Source: Bacillota bacterium (GTDB taxonomy: Bacteria; Bacillota; Clostridia; Lutisporales; Lutisporaceae). From it: a DNA stretch of 18,872 nt. Both the position numbers and the translations under genes were made by a program. The notes below the pieces were generated by a model, which ran no database searches, had not been told where the DNA came from, and worked only from the letters and a program-made list of their open reading frames with translations. Shown here piece by piece: positions 14,305 through 18,872 of the stretch (position 1 is its first letter; each line of letters begins with the position of its first letter). Where the stretch lies: positions 1 through 18,872 of the forward strand of contig JALNWH010000028.1 in the NCBI GenBank assembly GCA_023230985.1. Direction: 5' to 3'.

Positions 14305-16479
14305 TTATCTTTGTACAGCCTCCATAATAAAGCTCTCTATTACATCCCCTTCTTTTATATCATTAAATTTCTCTATACTTATACCACACTCAAATCCTGC
14401 ATTTACTTCTCTAACATCATCCTTGAATCTTTTTAGCGAAGCAATTTTTCCTTCATAAACCACTACTCCATCCCTGACTATCCTAACTTCACTTTTTCTA
14501 CTTATTTTACCGTCAGTAACATAGGATCCGGCTATTGTGCCTATACTGGATGCTTTAAAGATTGCTCTTACTTCTGCATGACCTATAACAACCTCTTTCC
14601 ATTCTGGATCAAGCATACCCTTCATTGCGGCTTCAATATCTTCAATTGCATTATAAATAACTCTATATAATCTAATATCTACCTTATCTTTTTCAGATAA
14701 TACTAATGCTGAAGGTTGCGGCCTTACATTAAAGCCTATAATGATAGCATTAGAAGCAGAAGCAAACATAACATCTGTCTCCGTTATAGCACCTACACCG
14801 CTATGAATAGTTTTTATTTTTACTTCTTCGTTACTTAACCTTTCTAACGATTGTTTTAGTGCTTCTGCTGAGCCCTGTACATCTGCTTTTACTATTATAT
14901 TTAAGTCTTTGACTTTTCCTTCTTGAATTTGACTAAAAAGTTCATCTAAAGATATTCTTTGATTACTTTGTAGATGCTCAAGTCTATGTCTTTCTTTTCT
15001 TTTTTCAGAAATTTGCCGCGCAGTTTTTTCATCATCAACAATTATAAATATATCTCCGGCATCAGGAACATCAGTCAATCCGGTAATTTCTATAGGTATT
15101 GACGGGCCGGCTTTTTTAACTAATTTACCTTTATCATCAAGCATTGTTCTAATTCTTCCGCATGTAGTACCCACTATAAAGTAGTCTCCGAAATTCAATG
15201 TACCATTTTGAATAAGAACTGTAGCTATCGGACCTCTGCTTTTATCCAGTTTTGCTTCAATAACCGTGCCTCTTGCTTTTCTATTGGGATTAGCTTTTAA
15301 TTCTTGCATTTCCGCTACTAAAAGTATCATTTCCAAAAGGTTTTCAATTCCATCTTTCTTTTTGGCTGATACCGGCACACATATAGTATCGCCACCCCAA
15401 TCTTCAGCTATCAACCCATGTTCCGTTAAGTCCTGTTTAACTCTATCAATATTTGCACCGGGTTTATCAGTTTTATTAATTGCAACTATTATAGTGACAT
15501 TTGCCGCTTTAGCATGATCAATTGCTTCCACTGTTTGCGGCATTACACCATCATCTGCTGCTACTACTAATACAGCTATATCAGTAACCTTTGCGCCTCT
15601 AGCTCTCATTGATGTAAATGCTTCGTGTCCCGGAGTGTCCAAAAAAACTATTTTCTTACCCTCTATATTTACCGTATATGCACCGATATGCTGTGTAATA
15701 CCCCCCGCCTCAGTAGCAATTACATTTGTCTGCCTAATAGCATCTAATAATGATGTTTTTCCATGATCCACATGTCCCATTATTGTAACAACAGGTGGAC
15801 GTGCTTTTAAATCTTCCGGTTTATCTTCGTCATCATCAAATAATATTTCTTCAATATCTTTTTGTATTATTTTCTCTAAAGTAATACCATACTCCAGTGC
15901 GATTAAACAAGCAGTTTCATAATCAAGATCTTGGTTAATCGTCGCAACTACACCCAATAATAACAGTTTTTTTATTATTTCAACCACAGGTTTGCCAATT
16001 TTTTCGCTTAATTCTTTTACTGAAACTCTTTCACCAATCTTTATTGGCTTTTTTTGTTCGATTTTTTCATATCTTTTTGATTCACGACCCATCTGTTTCT
16101 TTTGGCTATGCATCCTATTTTTTTTACTTCTTTTTCCAAGTTTCTTATCCATTTGCATCCTTTTAGCTTTATCTTTTCTTTCAGTTTCAGCTTTACCACG
16201 CTCTACTTCAACAGAAGCTTTTTGCTTTCTTACTGTTTTTTTTGTTTCATCTTTTTTTGTAGATTCTTTTATATTATTTACTTTATCTATCGTTTTTTTA
16301 CCTTCCTTTTCACCGCTGTCTTTTTCTAAAAGCGAATTTTTTATAGCTTTTTCTTCTGATAAATTAATTGAACTCATATGACTTTTAATATCAATATTTA
16401 AATTTTTTGCCTTATCAAGCAAATCCTTACTGGACAAGCCAAGTTCTTTTGCTAACTCATATACCCTTTTTCTACTCAA
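14305..16479 (-). CDS. infB: translation initiation factor IF-2
   Basis: IF2 is the GTPase that brings fMet-tRNA to the 30S subunit and promotes 50S joining. In 724 residues it has an N-terminal IF2_N module (about 1-50, RVYELAKELGLSSKDLL). A strongly basic Lys/Arg/Glu linker follows (about 52-150), then a second IF2_N module (about 150-205). The G domain has G1 GHVDHGKT near 233, G3 DTPGHEAF near 280, G4 NKTDK near 335 and G5 SAKKK. The usual beta-barrel, domain III and C-terminal fMet-binding barrel follow. The start is TTG with GGGGGTGA 6 nt upstream, lying inside the end of ylxQ, so translation is coupled across a 2-nt gap. The low-complexity linker is A-rich, which gives spurious open frames on the other strand. 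Confidence 0.97.
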   Translation of the reverse strand: MSRKRVYELAKELGLSSKDLLDKAKNLNIDIKSHMSSINLSEEKAIKNSLLEKDSGEKEGKKTIDKVNNIKESTKKDETKKTVRKQKASVEVERGKAETERKDKAKRMQMDKKLGKRSKKNRMHSQKKQMGRESKRYEKIEQKKPIKIGERVSVKELSEKIGKPVVEIIKKLLLLGVVATINQDLDYETACLIALEYGITLEKIIQKDIEEILFDDDEDKPEDLKARPPVVTIMGHVDHGKTSLLDAIRQTNVIATEAGGITQHIGAYTVNIEGKKIVFLDTPGHEAFTSMRARGAKVTDIAVLVVAADDGVMPQTVEAIDHAKAANVTIIVAINKTDKPGANIDRVKQDLTEHGLIAEDWGGDTICVPVSAKKKDGIENLLEMILLVAEMQELKANPNRKARGTVIEAKLDKSRGPIATVLIQNGTLNFGDYFIVGTTCGRIRTMLDDKGKLVKKAGPSIPIEITGLTDVPDAGDIFIIVDDEKTARQISEKRKERHRLEHLQSNQRISLDELFSQIQEGKVKDLNIIVKADVQGSAEALKQSLERLSNEEVKIKTIHSGVGAITETDVMFASASNAIIIGFNVRPQPSALVLSEKDKVDIRLYRVIYNAIEDIEAAMKGMLDPEWKEVVIGHAEVRAIFKASSIGTIAGSYVTDGKISRKSEVRIVRDGVVVYEGKIASLKRFKDDVREVNAGFECGISIEKFNDIKEGDVIESFIMEAVQR

Positions 16480-16481
16480 AT

Positions 16482-16823
16482 CTACTCACCCCCTGTTTTT
16501 GATTGTAAGACATTACAGATTAGTTTCTCCACTATATTTGTAAAATTCTTATCTATTATACCAATTGCTGATCTGTTTTTCCCCCCTAAACATATAGAAA
16601 AATCATTTTTTGTAGAAAAAACATAATAACTTATACCATAATGCTTTGCACAATTTATTAATCTTTTTTTAGTGTTATCTGAAGCATCATTTGCAATAAT
16701 TAATAATTTAACTTTATTCTCGCGGATTGATTTTCTTAATGCATCTTCACCGGTTATTATCTTTTTGGCTTGATAAGACATACCAAGCATTGATAATACC
16801 TTAACGGTATTATTCTTTATCAC
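16482..16823 (-). CDS. ylxQ: YlxQ-like L7Ae/L30e-family RNA-binding protein
   Basis: This 113-residue protein has the L7Ae/L30e/S12e fold pattern: KVLSMLGMSYQAKKIITGEDALRKSI, then VKLLIIANDASDNTKKRL and YYVFSTKNDFSICLGG, ending SAIGIIDKNF. Family members bind kink-turn RNA. The cellular target of YlxQ is not established. The start is GTG, 14 nt inside the end of ylxR in another frame, with GGAG about 10 nt upstream, so coupling to ylxR is likely. The ylxR-ylxQ pair between nusA and infB is a hallmark of Firmicutes. The exact start is less certain than for its neighbours. Confidence 0.88.
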   Translation of the reverse strand: MIKNNTVKVLSMLGMSYQAKKIITGEDALRKSIRENKVKLLIIANDASDNTKKRLINCAKHYGISYYVFSTKNDFSICLGGKNRSAIGIIDKNFTNIVEKLICNVLQSKTGGE

Positions 16824-17085
16824 CTACAACATACTCCTTAAGCATAATAATTACTTCTTCGTCTATTTCTGTCTCCAATGCCCTCTCAAATTGTTTTCCT
16901 TTAATTGCATTATCAAAACACTCAATATTAGGACAAATATAACAGCCCCTACCTGATACCTTTCCTTTTAAATCAATGCTTATAGAACCATCCGGTTTTC
17001 TTACAAGTCTTACCAATTCCTTTTTAGGTTTCATTTCATTGCAACCCAAACATTTACGCATAGGTACCTTTTTTTTATATACCAT
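16810..17085 (-). CDS. ylxR: YlxR-family RNase P modulator (RnpM)
   Basis: A 91-residue YlxR/DUF448 protein. It shows MRKCLGCNEMKPKKELVRLV with C12 and C15, then the family's GRGxYxC box as GRGCYIC (residues 45-51), and a basic surface suited to RNA. The B. subtilis homologue has been reported to bind the RNA subunit of RNase P and reduce its activity, hence the name RnpM. Transfer of that role here rests on homology. The ATG has AGGAG 9 nt upstream. It lies 12 nt after nusA and overlaps ylxQ by 14 nt. Confidence 0.93.
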   Translation of the reverse strand: MVYKKKVPMRKCLGCNEMKPKKELVRLVRKPDGSISIDLKGKVSGRGCYICPNIECFDNAIKGKQFERALETEIDEEVIIMLKEYVVGDKE

Positions 17086-17097
17086 AAAAAATCACTC

Positions 17098-18138
17098 CTA
17101 TTCGTTAAAAATTTGTGATTCGCTTTTTATATCTATTTTCCAACCGGTTAGTTTTGCCGCCAAACGTGCGTTTTGTCCTTCTTTTCCAATAGCAAGAGAT
17201 AGTTGTGAATCGCTTACTATAGCATTTGCTGTATTTTCTTCTTTATTAATTCTAACATTAATTACTTTTGCCGGACTTAAAGCACTGGCAACATAAATAG
17301 CTGCCTCACTATTCCACTCTATTATATCAATTTTTTCGCCACGAAGTTCATCTACAATTAATTGAACTCTTTGCCCTCTTTGTCCTACACAGGCACCAAC
17401 AGCATCTACATTTTCATCATGGGAATAAACAGCAATTTTTGTTCTGGCTCCCGCTTCCCTAGCTATGTTTTTTATCTCTACTATACCTTCTTTTATTTCC
17501 GGTACTTCCAATTCAAACAAGCGTTTTACTAGTCCGGGATGAGTTCTTGATAATAAAACTTGAGGACCCTTTGTAGTTTTTCTAACTTCAATAACATATG
17601 TTTTTATTCTGTCGTTTACATTATATATTTCACCGGGAGTCTGTTCATTTGGTCCAAGTATAGCTTCGGTTTTTCCTAGATCTATAAACACATTGCTTTT
17701 TTCTTTTCTTTGTACCAAGCCATTTACAATCTCATCTTCTTTATTTATAAATTCCTCATAAATAATACTTCTTTCAGCTTCTCTAATACGTTGAACAACA
17801 ACTTGTTTTGCAGTTTGGGCTGCAATTCTGCCAAAATCTTTAGGCGTAACTTTAATTTCAGCAACATCTCCTACAATATACTTTTTATTGATTTTCCTCG
17901 CATCCTCAATATTTATCTCCATTAATACATTCTCAGTTTCTTCAGTCACATTTTTTAATGCAAAAACTTCTACTTCTCCTGTTTCTTTATCTATCGAAAC
18001 TTTTACATTTTGTGCGGTACCGTAATTCTTTTTATAAGCTGTTATAAGTGCTGCATCTATTGCATCTATAAGTGTCTCTTTTTTTATCCCCTTTTCCTTA
18101 GCAATTAACTCAATTGCCATAAGGAATTCTCCATTCAT
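17098..18138 (-). CDS. nusA: transcription termination/antitermination factor NusA
   Basis: NusA binds RNA polymerase and modulates pausing, intrinsic termination and antitermination. The 346-residue form has an N-terminal RNAP-binding domain (about 1-125, MNGEFLMAIELIAKEKGI). An S1 domain follows (about 135-200, VQRKEKSNVFIDLGKTEAIL), then KH1 (about 205-275, with VGACVGQRGQRVQ) and KH2 (about 285-340, with AIGKEGQNARLAAKLTGW). It lacks the acidic C-terminal repeats of proteobacterial NusA, as is normal for Firmicutes. AGGAGGG lies just before the ATG. It starts 12 nt after rimP and is followed 12 nt later by ylxR. NusA control of its own operon is known in E. coli and could involve the leader hairpin upstream of rimP. 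Confidence 0.97.
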   Translation of the reverse strand: MNGEFLMAIELIAKEKGIKKETLIDAIDAALITAYKKNYGTAQNVKVSIDKETGEVEVFALKNVTEETENVLMEINIEDARKINKKYIVGDVAEIKVTPKDFGRIAAQTAKQVVVQRIREAERSIIYEEFINKEDEIVNGLVQRKEKSNVFIDLGKTEAILGPNEQTPGEIYNVNDRIKTYVIEVRKTTKGPQVLLSRTHPGLVKRLFELEVPEIKEGIVEIKNIAREAGARTKIAVYSHDENVDAVGACVGQRGQRVQLIVDELRGEKIDIIEWNSEAAIYVASALSPAKVINVRINKEENTANAIVSDSQLSLAIGKEGQNARLAAKLTGWKIDIKSESQIFNE

Positions 18139-18150
18139 TTATTACCCTCC

Positions 18151-18609
18151 TTAAAACCTTATTACCGGTTTCATAATTGCTACTTTTGACTTTTCTATTT
18201 CAATCTTTTCGCCTTTATATTCTATTTCTATTTTCTCATTATCATAATTAATAAGTTTTCCTTCAATAACTTTTTTATTAAACATTGGTTTATAGAATTT
18301 TATTTCAATTAATTTGTTTAAATTTCTTTTAAAATCAATTTCTCTTTTTAATGGTCTATCTATGCCAGGAGAAGATACCTCAAAAATGTAAGAATGTGAA
18401 ATAGGATCTAATTCGTCCAGTTTTTCACTTAACTCCTCACTTACTATTTGACAATCATCTACTGTGATTCCACCTTCTTTATCAATAAAAATTCGTAAAT
18501 ACCATTGACTGCCCTCTTTTTTGTATTCCGTATCAATAAAACAAAATTTATATTTTTCCAGTATTGGCTTGCTCAAATCATATAGTATATCTTCAATTTT
18601 ATTTTTCAA
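18151..18609 (-). CDS. rimP: ribosome maturation factor RimP
   Basis: RimP aids early 30S assembly. At 152 residues it has the normal two-domain length: an N-terminal alpha/beta domain (about 1-80, ILYDLSKPILEKYKF, then TVDDCQIVSEELSEKLDE) and the conserved SYIFEVSSPGIDRPLK segment. A C-terminal SH3/Sm-like barrel follows (about 90-150). The start is TTG at 18609 with GGAG about 9 nt upstream. No in-frame ATG lies nearby upstream. It is the first gene of the nusA-infB operon, 12 nt before nusA, with a promoter and hairpin leader immediately upstream. Confidence 0.95.
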   Translation of the reverse strand: MKNKIEDILYDLSKPILEKYKFCFIDTEYKKEGSQWYLRIFIDKEGGITVDDCQIVSEELSEKLDELDPISHSYIFEVSSPGIDRPLKREIDFKRNLNKLIEIKFYKPMFNKKVIEGKLINYDNEKIEIEYKGEKIEIEKSKVAIMKPVIRF

Positions 18610-18648
18610 TAGATCATCTCCAAAATATATTCTTATTTATAAGACGAA

Positions 18649-18668
18649 AGAGTGGGACTCCCCACTCT
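18649..18668 (-). promoter_or_regulatory. G+C-rich hairpin in the rimP operon leader
   Basis: AGAGTGGG (18649-18656) and CCCACTCT (18661-18668) form a perfect 8-bp stem with a 4-nt loop. On the minus strand it begins about 24 nt after the predicted transcription start and is followed by TTCGTCTTA, a poor U-tract, 30-odd nt before the rimP TTG. It may be a partial terminator or attenuator, or an mRNA-stabilising 5' stem. Confidence 0.6.
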
Positions 18669-18698
18669 AATAAGTTATGCTCTATTTATGTCGTTTTG

Positions 18699-18727
18699 AT
18701 TATACCATTGTTTATCATTGTATGCAA
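18699..18727 (-). promoter_or_regulatory. sigma-A promoter of the rimP-nusA-infB operon
   Basis: On the minus strand TTGCAT (18727-18722) and a perfect TATAAT (18704-18699) are separated by exactly 17 nt. The predicted start is near 18692, giving a leader of about 83 nt. The rest of the upstream stretch to 18872 shows no convincing gene. It holds three tandem CTTAA units (18753-18767) and may include the untranslated tail of an upstream gene. Confidence 0.7.
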
Positions 18728-18872
18728 GGAGAATAAATATTGCCTGTTTCGGCTTAACTTAACTTAAAAAGTTACTGTTTATACCTTAACTATTTCTGAT
18801 AAGCAGCTTATTATATTTATTACGATTACTGAGTTCCAAGGCTTAATCTACAATAAAAAATAAAAATATATA

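Noticed and set aside
15992..16381. Rightward 129-codon frame opposite the IF2 N-terminal linker
   Set aside because: Same artefact: the antisense of a Lys/Arg/Glu-rich stretch gives a long Ser/Phe/Leu frame. The IF2 reading is certain.
1..18872. tRNA, rRNA, CRISPR array, insertion sequence or prophage genes
   Set aside because: Searched by eye on both strands. No cloverleaf with a GGTTCGAATCC-type T arm, no regularly spaced repeats, and no transposase or phage motif was found; the dUTPase sits in a chromosomal context.

Overview
This is an A+T-rich window (the intergenic stretch 8281-8460 is about 22% G+C by hand count) carrying a compact, entirely leftward (minus-strand) run of 18 housekeeping genes. 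Low G+C, strong AGGAGG-type ribosome sites, the order rimP-nusA-ylxR-ylxQ-infB-rbfA-nrnA-truB-ribF-rpsO-pnp, and a YlmC/YmxH-type PRC-barrel sporulation protein point to a Firmicute of the Clostridia/Tissierellia type. I cannot name the genus.

In transcription order (right to left): a sigma-A promoter (18699-18727) and a leader hairpin open the nusA-infB operon. It makes the 30S maturation factor RimP, the elongation/termination factor NusA, the RNase P-associated YlxR, the L7Ae-like YlxQ, initiation factor IF2, 30S maturation factor RbfA, the nanoRNase NrnA, tRNA pseudouridine-55 synthase TruB and the FAD synthetase RibF. Spacings are -14 to +22 nt. A second promoter (11082-11110) drives rpsO-pnp. 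The rpsO leader folds like an S15 autoregulatory site, and pnp ends in a terminator. A third promoter (8313-8341) starts an M16 zinc protease, dUTPase and YmxH-like group closed by a strong terminator (6112-6144). Then come ftsK/spoIIIE, rimO, pgsA and cinA. The theme is RNA and ribosome biogenesis plus RNA turnover, followed by chromosome segregation, phospholipid synthesis and NMN recycling.

The unexpected part is positions 1-529, beyond cinA, where recA often sits in Firmicutes. No long gene is present. The stretch is about 40% G+C over 1-420, and its minus strand folds into at least five substantial helices, one of 16 continuous base pairs. In several helices the extra pairs are G-U on the minus strand but A-C mismatches on the plus strand, which argues for a structured RNA read leftward. 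I do not recognise its family. A 19-codon Tyr/Ile-rich micro-ORF with an ideal ribosome site lies between cinA and this RNA. This candidate RNA is the best lead for something undescribed.

Half or nearly half of the genes appear to use GTG or TTG starts (rimP, ylxQ, infB, nrnA, pnp, dut, pgsA and probably rimO).
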